In this document: positions 31,500 to 41,500 of the stretch, one piece after another | Numbering within the stretch: the stretch's first letter is position 1 | Layout of the letters: the number at the start of each line of letters is the position of its first letter | Source of the DNA: Mesostigma viride | Lineage: Eukaryota; Streptophyta; Mesostigmatophyceae; Mesostigmatales; Mesostigmataceae | DNA length: 64,000 bases | NCBI GenBank assembly: GCA_009746045.1 | Contig: RPFO01000389.1 | Location: forward strand, 622,940 to 686,939 | Direction of reading: 5' to 3' | Position numbers and translations under genes: made by a program | Notes under the pieces: generated by a model | What the model was told of the DNA's origin: nothing | Database searches by the model: none | Seen by the model: the letters and a program-made list of their open reading frames with translations, nothing else

Positions 31500-33294
31500 T
31501 CGGTGTTCTCTGAACGTAGTTTCTTTATAACAGATGAGAATGAACGCCGCTATGTGAGTGGTACTACGGGACGGTGGGCCTTGGGCTGGACCGGTTCCAT
31601 GAGTTAGAATTAGTTGGCCAGTTTTGTATGGCCATTTCTAGTTCGTTAAGTTAAGTAGCAATTAAGTTACTGTTGCTGACGGCTCATGAGGCGAGCCCGG
31701 GCTACGCCGCCCTAAAGTGCCATTTGCACGATGTTCTAGGTCTCTTTTTCTTGTAATCGGATGTATGGGGTATGGGTATGGCGGATTACAAGAAATTTAA
31801 TGCTGCCCTAATCGCGTCAGCCTTTTGGCTGGCGGTGGCCGATTAGAGATGGCGCGTGACTGACATAGCTTGAACAGTCACGTGACTGTGAAAAAGAAAT
31901 TGAAATTACCCTCGTCGGTTTTCTCCCCGCAGCTGGGTTCTTGGCCGACGAGAGACTATAAAATACTTCGCGTTTGCCTGCGCGTGGCACCTGTACGGAA
32001 CTCTGAAGCCATGAGTAAGATTTCCGTGCCACGCTGCAGTGCCTACCGCTTTGCTGCGGAGTGTCGCAGCAGGGTTGCAATTCCTGACTGCTGACTGCCG
32101 AAGGAAGGGTGGTCGGGTTACTTTAGTGGGCATTGTGATGGACGACAAGTCTGTCGGCCCTCGCGTAAGTAGAAAAATATTTACCAGCATCCGCTCTTAT
32201 GGGTGCGTGAGGTCTCGGGAATGTGGTGGGGACGAATTCCGGAATTATGCAATATTTCGATTCAGACCGAGACTTAAGGGGCCAGTTTAACAGACGGACC
32301 TGGGCCGGGCAGGACCAAATATTTTGGCCGGCCCAGTTGCGCTTGCGCTTTATCGGCCGCTGGGGTGTGTGATGAGAGCCTGCTCATCAACTAAAACCTG
32401 AAATATGGAAAGTTACTCCCCCAGGTGACAACGTTGACAGTAATCGAGATATGGTGGCATCGGGTGACGTCCTACAAGTTGTCGTCACGTTAGGGCGGCA
32501 CTGGCCTTTGAGGGAGGTCCGTGATCGTTAAACGAGGCGTCTTCTTCCTTGTCTTTGCGTGCACATTCAACACCCTCTTTTACTGGCCGAGGGTGGAAGG
32601 CTGGGGGGGGCCCTGCAAAGGGTTATCGTGCATGAGGCTCGCTACAGCCGCCGGCGATTGTAATGGTCGTGACCGTTGCGGCAGGGCAGCCTCGGGAGCC
32701 ACTGAGCGAAAGTGGTTGGCGGAGCTTTGGAGATAAAGCACCAGGAAAGGGGGGTTGGGTAACGAGAACTACAATCAATCATGAAATGGGTGCAGCGTGG
32801 CAGGCTCACTCATGGGTTCTGTAATTGCCCACTTATTGTTTTAATCAAATGTTGGTGGATTGGTAATAGTGGGAATAGAATCGGTGTTCTCTGAACGTAG
32901 TTTCTTTATAACAGATGAGAATGAACGCCGCTATGTGAGTGGTACTACGGGACGGTGGGCCTTGGGCTGGACCGGTTCCATGAGTTAGAATTAGTTGGCC
33001 AGTTTTGTATGGCCATTTCTAGTTCGTTAAGTTAAGTAGCAATTAAGTTACTGTTGCTGACGGCTCATGAGGCGAGCCCGGGCTACGCCGCCCTAAAGTG
33101 CCATTTGCACGATGTTCTAGGTCTCTTTTTCTTGTCCCGCCCCCCCCCCCCCTTCTTGTGTTTGTTTCTAGGGTAACGAGAACTACAATCAATCATGAAA
33201 TGGGTGCAGCGTGGCAGGCTCACTCATGGGTTCTGTAATTGCCCACTTATTGTTTTAATCAAATGTTGGTGGATTGGTAATAGTGGGAATAGAA
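31500..33294 (+). mobile_element. Split-direct-repeat mini-element (A1-B1A2-B2), non-autonomous
   Basis: Two repeats are arranged in an interleaved way: A (255 bp) at 31500-31754 and 32881-33135; B (124 bp) at 32757-32880 and 33171-33294. B1 abuts A2 with no spacer. Copies look identical by eye. Interleaved A1...B1A2B2 repeats are the signature of PAT/Ngaro-type tyrosine-recombinase retroelements. The 1 kb between A1 and B1 holds no RT or recombinase, so this is a short non-autonomous form. No target duplication is visible, as expected for recombinase insertion. Confidence 0.7.
31755..32756. other. Interior of the split-repeat element
   Basis: No supported gene. There is a TATA-like ACTATAAAATAC at about 31966 with CAGTCACGTGACTG, a perfect palindrome with a CACGTG E-box core, about 90 bp upstream (31875-31888). 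These could be promoter elements. Confidence 0.4.
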
Positions 33295-33538
33295 AGGGGG
33301 TTTGTCAGCGACTGGGATGGGGAGGAGGCCCTGGCCGATGTGCTAGCAGCGCAACTGGGGGAGGCTATTGCAGAGCCGGATCCACCAGTGTCAGCAGGTG
33401 GGGTGGGAACTGGGGGTGTTCCCCCTTCGGCAGGTGGAAGCGGAGGGGCGGGGCATGGTGGAGCGGGCGCTGGGGAGGAAGATGGCGCCCCTGGGGCGAT
33501 CGACCAGGATGTGGCGGACCTACTAGACCGAAACATAG

Positions 33539-34127
33539 TGTTTGGAATCATACACTGACCCCATGAATAGGACGCCGTTGGCGGTAATGGGAAATTACTA
33601 TTAGGCGTCTAGCAGTAGTGTTTTATATAGGGTACCGTTGGCGGTAATGGGATATTACTATTAGGTTACCCGAATCGTTGGTGGGCGAATCTTGAAGAAT
33701 CTGTAAAGATTCCCTAGCTGTTCCTCGCAGGAATCTCCTCGCAAGAATCTCAAGTGTATATATTGTATATATGCCAAATGGCAACCTGTAAATACTGTTA
33801 GTCTAGATTCTTTAGTTGCGTTATAGATTCTTTAGTTGCGTTATTGTGTGTTTGCCACCTGGAGCTCATTCGTACATAGTGTTTTGTGTGTTGACATCTG
33901 GAGCTCGTAGGTTAACTCTGAATTCGACCACGGAATCTCGAGAATCTTCCGTTTAGTATAAAAGTAAACTAACTTTCTAATTCCAAGTACCATTCATGCC
34001 ATCAACACCTCATCCGTCCTCACTTGTCGGTCATTGTGTGTCGTGTACGTTTTGTGTGTTTACTGTGTGTAAAGGTCTTCAAGACCGTAACTTTACTCCG
34101 AACCCAGCTGAATTTTTTATTTTAACA
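33539..34127 (+). repeat. Solo LTR, 589 bp
   Basis: Starts TGTTTGGAATC, ends TTTTAACA (TGTT...AACA), flanked by the 5-bp duplication CATAG (33534-33538 and 34128-34132). It has a TATA box TATAAAAG (33957-33964) and two internal duplications: CGTTGGCGGTAATGGGA at 33583 and 33637, and AGATTCTTTAGTTGCGTTAT at 33804 and 33825. No internal region remains, so it is the product of LTR-LTR recombination. It is unrelated to the other LTRs in the window. Confidence 0.8.
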
Positions 34128-34132
34128 CATAG

Positions 34133-34627
34133 GTCGGCTGCTGGGGACCGAGACGGGCTATGCGACGCCAGCTGGAAGGCTTCCATCCCGGCCGGGCAAC
34201 GCCCGCACTGGCGGAGATATTGGCGACCTGATATCGGCCATGTCGAAGCTGCTGGACCAGGCAAAGACTCCAGCGGCTGCAAGCCCAGCCGCAGCGACGA
34301 CTGCTGGCAGGCTGGCGCGCACGAAGGGAGTGGCGCTGAGCGGGCATGCAGTGCCGGTCCTGGTGAGCAACATGCTGGAGGCGGTGCTGCCTGGGATGCT
34401 GGACTATACGCGGAGAGCGTGGGGGGGAAGTCCATCTGTGCATCGATAATGCTGACGATGCACGGCAGCACAGCCAGCGGGGAGAGGCGAATGCTGGTCC
34501 TGCAGATGGCAGGAATTCTGGACACGATGGTGACAGGATTTGGCTACTGGGCCACGCCACGCTCCGAAGTGATTCTGGAGCTGGCAGCAGCCGAATACCT
34601 GCCAGCGAAGCTGATCACGGCGTGCCA
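34133..34627 (+). CDS. Gag-like fragment of the YR-type retroelement
   Basis: Ala/Leu-rich helical coding sequence including ISAMSKLLDQAKTPAAASPA and MLTMHGSTASGERRMLVLQM. It is bounded by the solo LTR on the left and the CACTA insertion on the right. No zinc knuckle. Fossil part. Confidence 0.4.
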
Positions 34628-34639
34628 CACTAGGAACTC

Positions 34640-34945
34640 GGGGGTGGTAAATTTACCACTTTTTATCACTTTTTACCACCTTTTTACCACCTCGAGGTGG
34701 TAAAAGAGGTCTAAGGGTGGTAAAAAGTGATAAAAAGTGATAAAAAGTGATATAAAGTGATAAAAAGTGGTAAAAAAGTGGTATATTTTACCACTTTTTA
34801 CCACTTTGTGGTAAAAAGTGGTAAAGTGGTGGTAAAAGGCTTGTGCAAGTGGTAAAAAGTGATAAAAAGTGGTAAAACCAAAGAAGTGATAAAAAGTGGT
34901 AAAAAAATACCACATGAGCATGCACACAAGTGGTAAAAACACAAG
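34640..34945. repeat. Subterminal GTGGTAAAAA repeat block, CACTA copy 1 left end
   Basis: About 20 units of AAAGTG(G/A)TAAA in direct and inverted orientation over 300 bp. In En/Spm elements such units bind the element's own regulatory protein. Open frames here are low-complexity artefacts. Confidence 0.85.
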
Positions 34946-35132
34946 TGCTAAACCGACAAAAATGTCAGGCGCAAAACGACAAGAAAAGCATCTTTATTCA
35001 TTCAATCATCAAAATATTGGCATGGTTGTCAGGTGAACCTGCTACATATGGTGTTTGTCAACCGTAGGAGACTTCTTGCGCCTGCGCCTGCCCCAACAGT
35101 ATACCACGAGAAAAATCATGAGCTTTATTTCA

Positions 35133-35372
35133 TTAAGTCATTAATGTGAAAAAAAACTCAGCACCACTAAGGTGGATTATAGGGTTATCATACAATATAG
35201 CCAATGTACCATCAAAGCCGCGAGCCACGAGGTAGCCATGGCTGACAGCGGAGATCATAACTTTCTCGTTTGGGCACCGAATTCGGCTGTGAATATCACA
35301 ATCGCTTCGTCTTTCTAAGACGCACACGCTGATATAATTTTCCGAAGCTATTGCGCAATATGTGATGAGCAA
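35133..35372 (-). CDS. ORF in CACTA copy 1 (possible captured gene piece 1)
   Basis: 79 codons ending in AVSHGYLVARGFDGTLAILY and a short tail. The same ORF is open in copy 2 (52421-52651). Composition suggests a real protein piece (a beta-strand-rich fragment), but no family is recognised and it has no partner gene in the element. Confidence 0.35.
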   Translation of the reverse strand: MLITYCAIASENYISVCVLERRSDCDIHSRIRCPNEKVMISAVSHGYLVARGFDGTLAILYDNPIIHLSGAEFFFTLMT

Positions 35373-35834
35373 ACGCTCCTCGACACAGGCAGCCTGGCGG
35401 CTGCGCTAAGCCCTGAAAATACGTCTGCAGCTCCGGCTGCAGCCTTGCCCTCAGGTCCGGAAGGCAGTGGTGACACTAGTCGGGCACTGGTGGTCGCCCA
35501 GATCCCTCATTTGATGCCCAGCACGTTGAACGCGTTGTGTCGGCACAGCGATCCCCCCTGCATTCAAACAAAGGCACACCGATAACCAAGAAAAGAGTAT
35601 GCAAATGTGTAGCCTTGTTCATTGAAATTATGGCTGGCTTACGCAAAGAGCGAATGTAAGATGACCTATACAGTGGGGCCGGAAACAGGTTGCTTGATGA
35701 GGACGTTAATCGGGCTTCACTGGCCGGGAGTGTCTAGTGGTGAGAACCATTGCTGCGATCGCTTTCCCACCATTTACGAGGAAAAACCCGCAAATGAAAA
35801 ACCACTGAAACGGTCTAGCTAGTCAGTCATTACA

Positions 35835-36323
35835 TTAGCCATATGCCATGCATGTTTCCAAACGTCCAAGAACTGCACACGGTGCAAATGCAAAAATCCG
35901 GAGGACACGACTTCTTGGCTTCATATTTGTATGCAGAAGAATAAATAAGTGACATGCATTAAGGGCCCGCCTGCATAAAGGGCCTGCAGTCTGATTCGGG
36001 CCCAACGGCAGCACCGCCATAGAAGATAAGGGCCCGCAGTCTGATGCGGGCCCCACGGCACCACCGCCATAGCAGAGCTCGAAGGGGTCGTGGTGCGCGT
36101 GAAAGGTAATGTATGCCCTTTGTCGGTAGGTACCGTTGGGGTCAAATTGGGTGCCGCCAAAATCGGGCCGACGAGTCAGCAGACTGAGGCCGTCGATGAG
36201 TGCCATCGTGCGGCTTGGGTAACTTCTGTTGGAAAACTTCAGGTAAGTTAACTTAATGCAAACCACTGGTCGCCCGCGTCGGGAACCGGCCCAACGGCTC
36301 TCCCGCAAAAAATTACGCGGCAT
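35835..36323 (-). CDS. ORF in CACTA copy 1 (possible captured gene piece 2)
   Basis: 162 codons. It contains MALIDGLSLLTRRPDFGGTQ and YITFHAHHDPFELCYGGG, then two related repeats (GPASDCGPLSSMA, GPNQTAGPL) from a ~36 bp duplication with GGGCCCGCAGTCTGATGCGG-like words. The ORF is kept in copy 2 (51471-51881). Not recognised as a transposase; probably captured sequence. Confidence 0.4.
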   Translation of the reverse strand: MPRNFLRESRWAGSRRGRPVVCIKLTYLKFSNRSYPSRTMALIDGLSLLTRRPDFGGTQFDPNGTYRQRAYITFHAHHDPFELCYGGGAVGPASDCGPLSSMAVLPLGPNQTAGPLCRRALNACHLFILLHTNMKPRSRVLRIFAFAPCAVLGRLETCMAYG

Positions 36324-37525
36324 ACTGCATAAGTCGTCGGATCGTTACATTTCGACGGTCAAGATTTCATGATGAGGTTTGCGTTCAATTTGCCGCAGTT
36401 TGCAACCCAGAGAAAGTAGTCGTTGGACTCGTTGCCCACGATGAAACACAAACAAGCAAGCTGTGTCCGGCCCCACCGTCTAGGTCATCTAGTCGCTCTT
36501 CACGTCAGCCGGCCATTATTTCGCATGTAAGGCTACACATTTCCATCTCCATTCATATTCATAATCCTGCTCGGCTCGACAGCGCGGACAAGATAACGGC
36601 AGGCTCGAGCTACCATGGTCCGGATTCTCCCGATTTCTGACCTGCGCTGGTTGTCTCCTTGATATTGGCAAAACTCTCCGGTAAGAGGGTTTTCGCAGTT
36701 TGGCTGTTTCGAAACGTTACTTAAGTGAGATGCCTTCGGATCAGGAGACTCACACAGCCGCGAAATCATGCCAAAGGTCCTATGTTCGATCCCTTGCTGG
36801 TAGCTTCTGAGCTTTCTTATTTTCTGTGTTCCGCGGAATCTCAGATTTGGGCCGCTAGCGTTTTCACGTTTGTTGCTTTCTGATCCGACGACAACGTTGT
36901 GGCTTGCTCGTGTGACATCTGGCGCATGGTGTGATTCATGTGTATGGGCTGCTTTGCCATAAGAGTGAGTGTTGGGTCTTAAATCGTATTCTACACATTT
37001 GCTGCATGGACCGTTAGGTGCTGGCGAGCTCTTCCTTGTAGAATGGTGATGTCTATGTCAAGGATCTGATATCTTTTTGTTCTCTTGCATCTTGTGTCGC
37101 GGCTTGCTTGGATTCTTGCAGGAGCCACGGGAATGAAATGGGAGCGGTCAGCATGATGCCCTAGCAAGCGACCAGCTTCGTTAACCACTAGCTGCTATCG
37201 TATAAGATGAAAGGCAATGACGGATGTGTCATAAAGCCATAACAGTGTTGTATAGATGATTCATTAAAAATGATCAATGGTTACAATTTCAGAACAGCCT
37301 CTGAATGGGTAGTATGAATCGATAGGTTCTTGACGGCTATAAACATTTATTATTTAAACATTTTAATGAAGCGATTTTGATTGCCCTGATTTGACCAGTG
37401 CTGTTGATTCACGTCCTGTTTTTTGAGATTTTTCTCACGTTTTCTCCTTTTCTCACCTTTTTTGGGTCATCTCACCCAGGTGAGAAACGTGTTTTCTCAC
37501 CCATTCTCAAAGCCGAGTTCCTAGT

Positions 37526-37663
37526 GAGATCTATCTGCGTTTTTTCCCTCCATATTTTTTACCATTTTTACCACCGATTTTTTCACCTCCATGGTGGTAA
37601 TTTTTTACCACCTGTTTTCACCCTCGTTTTTACCACCTGGTGGTAATTTTTTACCACGATGGC
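37526..37663. repeat. Inner CACTA-type end in copy 1
   Basis: A second terminus-like sequence, CCGAGTTCCTAGTG, ends at 37526 inside the element, preceded by inverted GGTGAGAAAA units (37430-37520). The ~138 bp between here and the Gypsy insertion, plus 47091-47285 beyond it, carry GTGGTAAAAA units. So this end of the element has two terminus/subterminal modules in tandem. Confidence 0.7.
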
Positions 37664-38366
37664 TGTAACGACTAAAAATGTTGTGTTTGCAACAGCCTCA
37701 GTATCAACATTAGCGTGAAAAGATCTTTATACCTGGGTTGGAGTCGCGACAGATAACTTCACGTCCAGAGAAGCAATGAAGATGGATCTTCAACAGTTAA
37801 GGGAATGAGTCCCCACCCTTGTTAGACACAACAGACAAGTTATATCCAAGTCAACTATCTGTTGAAGTTATAGTTGACTTTTGGCAAGGGTTGTTTGATT
37901 GATGAAACAAGGAAACCCTTGAATTACACCATAGCTTTAGCTCTCACGTACGCACACATGCACGGCCGCCCCAAACAGGATAAAAGTCATCGTGCACGCA
38001 GCATCCATCCAACCCTAACCCGGAAGGACCAATCAAAAGTGAGGATCACTCAAGATAAGATCTTAGCCTCCGAATCCTCCACACAACACAAAGCCAGTAC
38101 ATACGAAATCTCAAGGACCTGGAACCAAATCCACCAGGTACAACGGTACTGCAGAGAATCTTTGACTGACTAAACAACACCATGCAAAGTACCCTACGTG
38201 GATCAGGCCACGACCAATGAGGGTAGAACAATAGATTCGACAGATCTCAACAGGCCCAATATCTATCAGACGTCGAAGCCTCCTAACTTCTCAAATAATT
38301 GTCCTAAAGAACTCATAATAAGATTCAACAGTAGGAAAACTTTGGATGTAACATTTGGTTGTTACA
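37664..38366 (-). repeat. Gypsy 3' LTR (element on minus strand)
   Basis: 703 bp. On the minus strand it is preceded by a polypurine tract, GAGGGGGAGATA (38367-38380), as expected for the 3' LTR. Identical to 46383-47085 except for one visible base. Confidence 0.93.
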
Positions 38367-38744
38367 TATCTCCCCCTCAAGACAGGAACTCCCAGTTCCT
38401 AGAAGCCAAGAAGAATAAAACGACAACCTCCACAAAACAACACAACATTAAACAGGAAGTCCACCACCTCTTGGGACAAGCAAGTGGGTTTTTACATCCC
38501 CAAAGGGCCTCCTATCTCAGTACCATCTGATCATGTCAACCCTGAATAAGACAAATTCACCCACAGATGAAATGTCATCAAGTGACTAACACACAGGCAA
38601 CCATGCCTGAATAATACAACTGCAAAGCTACCATGAACTCAGAACTGTCGTTGCTGGAAATCTGGACTGGACATCAGAACTGGTCGCCTCCATTCTGGAT
38701 CCCCACCTCACTCCACAGCCCATCTCCAACCATCCTGGAACCCT

Positions 38745-39161
38745 TCACAGAGTGAACCAATCCCCCTTCTTCATATCCTTTCCCCTCGTTCCAAACACTG
38801 GGAAATGCTCCACCATGGACACCAGATCTGGCCAGTTCCTGCTGACCTGAATATCCAAGCAGGTCTCAGCAGCCTTGCCCAACTCAGCTGAAAACCTACT
38901 GCACTGGGCAGGGTAGGACAGAGTGACCACAGCCTGTCGGAGGGGATCGAAGACCCAGCCACTGGCAGTCTTATGGCGACATAGCCAGCTGCTATAGGCC
39001 CACCACAGCTGTAGAAAGGCCTTGATAGGCCCCCACCTGGCGCCCAAGATGGGTACCAGCACCCTCAAAGGTGTGAGCCTGGCCCTCAGCTCGTTAGGGA
39101 ACTTTGGTAACTGCAGCCCCACAAAGACTGTGCTGTCCTTGCGTGGAAAACAAGACATCAC
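38745..39161 (-). CDS. Extra ORF 2 of the Gypsy element, 138 aa
   Basis: Begins MMSCFPRKDSTVFVGLQLP with no break. Tryptophan-rich centre (ARWGPIKAFLQLWWAYSSWL). The start overlaps the stop of the preceding ORF. No family, signal peptide or clear membrane anchor recognised. It lies between integrase and the 3' LTR, where some Gypsy lineages carry accessory or envelope-like genes. Confidence 0.5.
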   Translation of the reverse strand: MMSCFPRKDSTVFVGLQLPKFPNELRARLTPLRVLVPILGARWGPIKAFLQLWWAYSSWLCRHKTASGWVFDPLRQAVVTLSYPAQCSRFSAELGKAAETCLDIQVSRNWPDLVSMVEHFPVFGTRGKDMKKGDWFTL

Positions 39162-40015
39162 AGAGCAGTTGGACGACGGGTAAGGTCAAACTCTCCCTGC
39201 TTGACAGCCTGCTCAAGTAGCTCAGTGTAGGTCTGGGAATATCCAACTGGCTTGAGCCCTGCAAAGGCGAGTCTCAGGTCACTGGGCAGAGCCTCCATCA
39301 AGTCCTGGCCCTCCACCGGCCTCATGTCAAACGAAGGCCACGGGTACACTGCAAAGACGGTGTGCATAATGTAAGCCACCATAGGTGACCCAATCTCACA
39401 GAGACTGGGGGGCAGACAGTCAAGGGCCAACTCTACCATACCCTCAGGTACTAGTTCACCCTCCTCCACCACTGTCTGATCCAATGCCTGCATGGCTGTG
39501 TACAAGGATTTACACCACTCGCACTGTCCAGGAGCACAATTACGGTGGTCCAAGAACTGCTCCACCTGTTTTGTTGGAACAGCTGACCTGGGCAAGTGTA
39601 CCACCACCTTAGGGGGTGGAGGAGCCTCCGTAGGAGAGGGGACTGAGACCACCGGGGTGGGGATAGCCTCCTGAGCTACTGGAGCCTCAGAAACTGCAGG
39701 CACAGCAGAACCCACAGTTGGAATGTGCCCAGCCCTCAAGTGTTCTGCCATCTGAGTAACCAGACCCTCCACATTAATCAACCTGGTTATCAAGGCCCCG
39801 TGACGCTGCTCGTGCCGTTGCTGATCATGTACCATACGCTGGAACAGATTGAGAAAATGGGCTTCCACAAACCCAGCGTCTTCCTGGATCGAAGGGCCCG
39901 GGGCTCTGGGGCCAGCGTAGTCGTGCTGAAAGACATACGTAGCCCTCACGTCCTCTTGGGTTCGTGCAGGTGGCCTGGGTGTCCCCTCCGGATGGGAGTC
40001 GGCCATGGCTGGCAA
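39158..40015 (-). CDS. Extra ORF 1 of the Gypsy element, about 285 aa
   Basis: First ATG near 40006 (MADSHPEGTPRPPARTQED). A helical segment with MVHDQQRHEQRHGALITRLI, a Pro/Val linker, then a C-terminal half with a Cys cluster (CAPGQCEWC) and DLMEALPSDLRLAFAGL. Intact and downstream of the chromodomain. Its layout (coiled coil, linker, C-rich domain) is gag-like rather than envelope-like (inference). Function unknown. Confidence 0.5.
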   Translation of the reverse strand: MPAMADSHPEGTPRPPARTQEDVRATYVFQHDYAGPRAPGPSIQEDAGFVEAHFLNLFQRMVHDQQRHEQRHGALITRLINVEGLVTQMAEHLRAGHIPTVGSAVPAVSEAPVAQEAIPTPVVSVPSPTEAPPPPKVVVHLPRSAVPTKQVEQFLDHRNCAPGQCEWCKSLYTAMQALDQTVVEEGELVPEGMVELALDCLPPSLCEIGSPMVAYIMHTVFAVYPWPSFDMRPVEGQDLMEALPSDLRLAFAGLKPVGYSQTYTELLEQAVKQGEFDLTRRPTAL

Positions 40016-40054
40016 CCACAGACACAAAACACCAAAAAGAGGTGTTAGCAGTGC

Positions 40055-40582
40055 TCACTGGGAGCTATGAAGGGGAGCACACCGCTCAGAGCCCATGACA
40101 TACCACTCAGGCAAGGTGATACCATGACGCTGACAATACTCTAGTACAGCAGAGTGACTGTTGGTGAGATCAGACAACCACAGCCACGTAGCAGTCACCT
40201 CTAGCTCTCCCTTCCAGTGTACCTTAAACTGCAACTGTTTGGTACGACCTTTCCCCTTCACCCTGTGAGCCAACAACCGCTCCACTTCATAGATCTTCTC
40301 CCCCTCAGAATCCAATTCATAAGGCAAAGGGGCAGACAATCTGCCTGGTAAGGTGTTGCGCCTGTACAGCTTCAGCTGGGCTAGGTGAAAAATATTATTC
40401 CTGAGCTTCCAGTGAGAAGGCACTTGGACCTGGACCACTGTACCATAGTGGAAGGTTGCCAACACTGGGTAAGGACCCAACCAGAGTGGTTGCAGTTTCC
40501 TGCATTGCTCCTTCTCAGGCAGCACTCTGTTGGCTTCCAGCAACACCAAGTCCCCAGGAGCTACAAAGGAATGACTGGCCAC
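40055..40582 (-). CDS. Gypsy integrase C-terminus with chromodomain
   Basis: Contains the GPY block (LQPLWLGPYPVLATF ... IFHLAQLKLYR), then VERLLAHRVKGKGR, FKVHWKGELEVTATWLWLSD, matching the aromatic cage and WKG core of a chromodomain. In chromoviruses it directs insertion to modified histones. Fossil part of 37664-47085. Confidence 0.85.
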   Translation of the reverse strand: MASHSFVAPGDLVLLEANRVLPEKEQCRKLQPLWLGPYPVLATFHYGTVVQVQVPSHWKLRNNIFHLAQLKLYRRNTLPGRLSAPLPYELDSEGEKIYEVERLLAHRVKGKGRTKQLQFKVHWKGELEVTATWLWLSDLTNSHSAVLEYCQRHGITLPEWYVMGSERCAPLHSSQ

Positions 40583-41500
40583 CGTTTGCTGCCAGGCGTA
40601 GTCAGGTATTTGTCCTGTGTCCTCAACAGCTGGGTAGCCACAATGCTGTGAGCCTCCTGGAAGGAAGCCAACAACTGCTGGACTGAACCAAGACGTCGCT
40701 GGAAAGGGCCTTCAGCGTCTCTGTCAGGCAGTTCCAAGTCGAATGGTGTCAAGGGACACTGGCCATTGCAGATCACGAAGGGGGACATCTGGTGAGGAGC
40801 CAGAGGAGAGTTGTTGATTGCGAACTCTATGAAAGGTATCTTCTTGTCCCAGTCCTTGTTGTCGTGTGTACAATAGTGCTTTTGACACTCCCTGACAATT
40901 CTGTTCATCCTCTCCACCGCCCCAGTACTGGCACACCTGTATGCCACACCGAATGCCAGCTTAGTGTCTAGGATGTCAAAGAATGACTTCCAAAACCCTG
41001 ACAGCCAAAGGGGGTCCTGATCAGTGATGATCACTCTAGGCATGCCGTGCAGACGGTAGATCTCCTTCATAAACAAATCTACACACTGTACAGCGGTGAG
41101 ATGAGTATTGCAAGGAATCAGATGGCACATCCTGGACAGCCTGTCCATGACCACAAGGATCCTGTCATTGCCACCATCTGACATGGGAAGACCACAGATA
41201 AAATCCATAGTCACACTGATCCAAGGGCGCAGGGGAATGGGCATAGCCATGGGAAAATGGGCGTGGCTTGGTTCCTGACCTTATTTCTCTGGCAGGAGTC
41301 ACAGGATCCACATAGGCCTTAACATCCTGATAAAGGCCAGGCCACCAAAACCTCTGCTGCACCTCATGAAGTAGCTTAGCATAACCAGGATGACACGCAG
41401 TCACATCGTCATGGAAACAATGTAACACTGTGGGAATGGCCATCTCAGGCACATACACTTTTCTAGTCACCGTGTGCTCTGCATCATGAGTGTGAACATA
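40561..41500 (-). CDS. Gypsy integrase zinc-binding and catalytic core
   Basis: HDDVTACHPGYAKLLHEVQQ and FWWPGLYQDVKAYV mark the zinc-binding domain. Core residues: D in ISVTMDFICGLP, D in RVIITDQDPLW, E in TGAVERMNRIV. Confidence 0.88.

Noticed and set aside
33255-33551. Minus-strand Ser/Pro ORF opposite the gag-like ORF
   Set aside because: Shadow frame of a Gly/Ala-rich coding stretch.
34673-34942. Phe/Tyr/His-rich ORFs at CACTA ends (also 49993-50259 and 52850-53110)
   Set aside because: Translation of TTTTTACCAC subterminal units.
36700-36830. tRNA gene or tRNA-derived SINE in CACTA copy 1 (TGTTCGATCCC resembles a B box)
   Set aside because: No matching A box at the right distance and no cloverleaf can be drawn. 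Present in both CACTA copies only because they are duplicates.
37398-37646. Possible membrane protein (hydrophobic ORF)
   Set aside because: Lies in GGTGAGAAAA/GTGGTAAAAA subterminal repeats; the Phe/Leu richness is compositional.
38745-40015. Envelope gene of the Gypsy element
   Set aside because: Position fits, but there is no signal peptide, no clear membrane anchor and no cleavage-site pattern.
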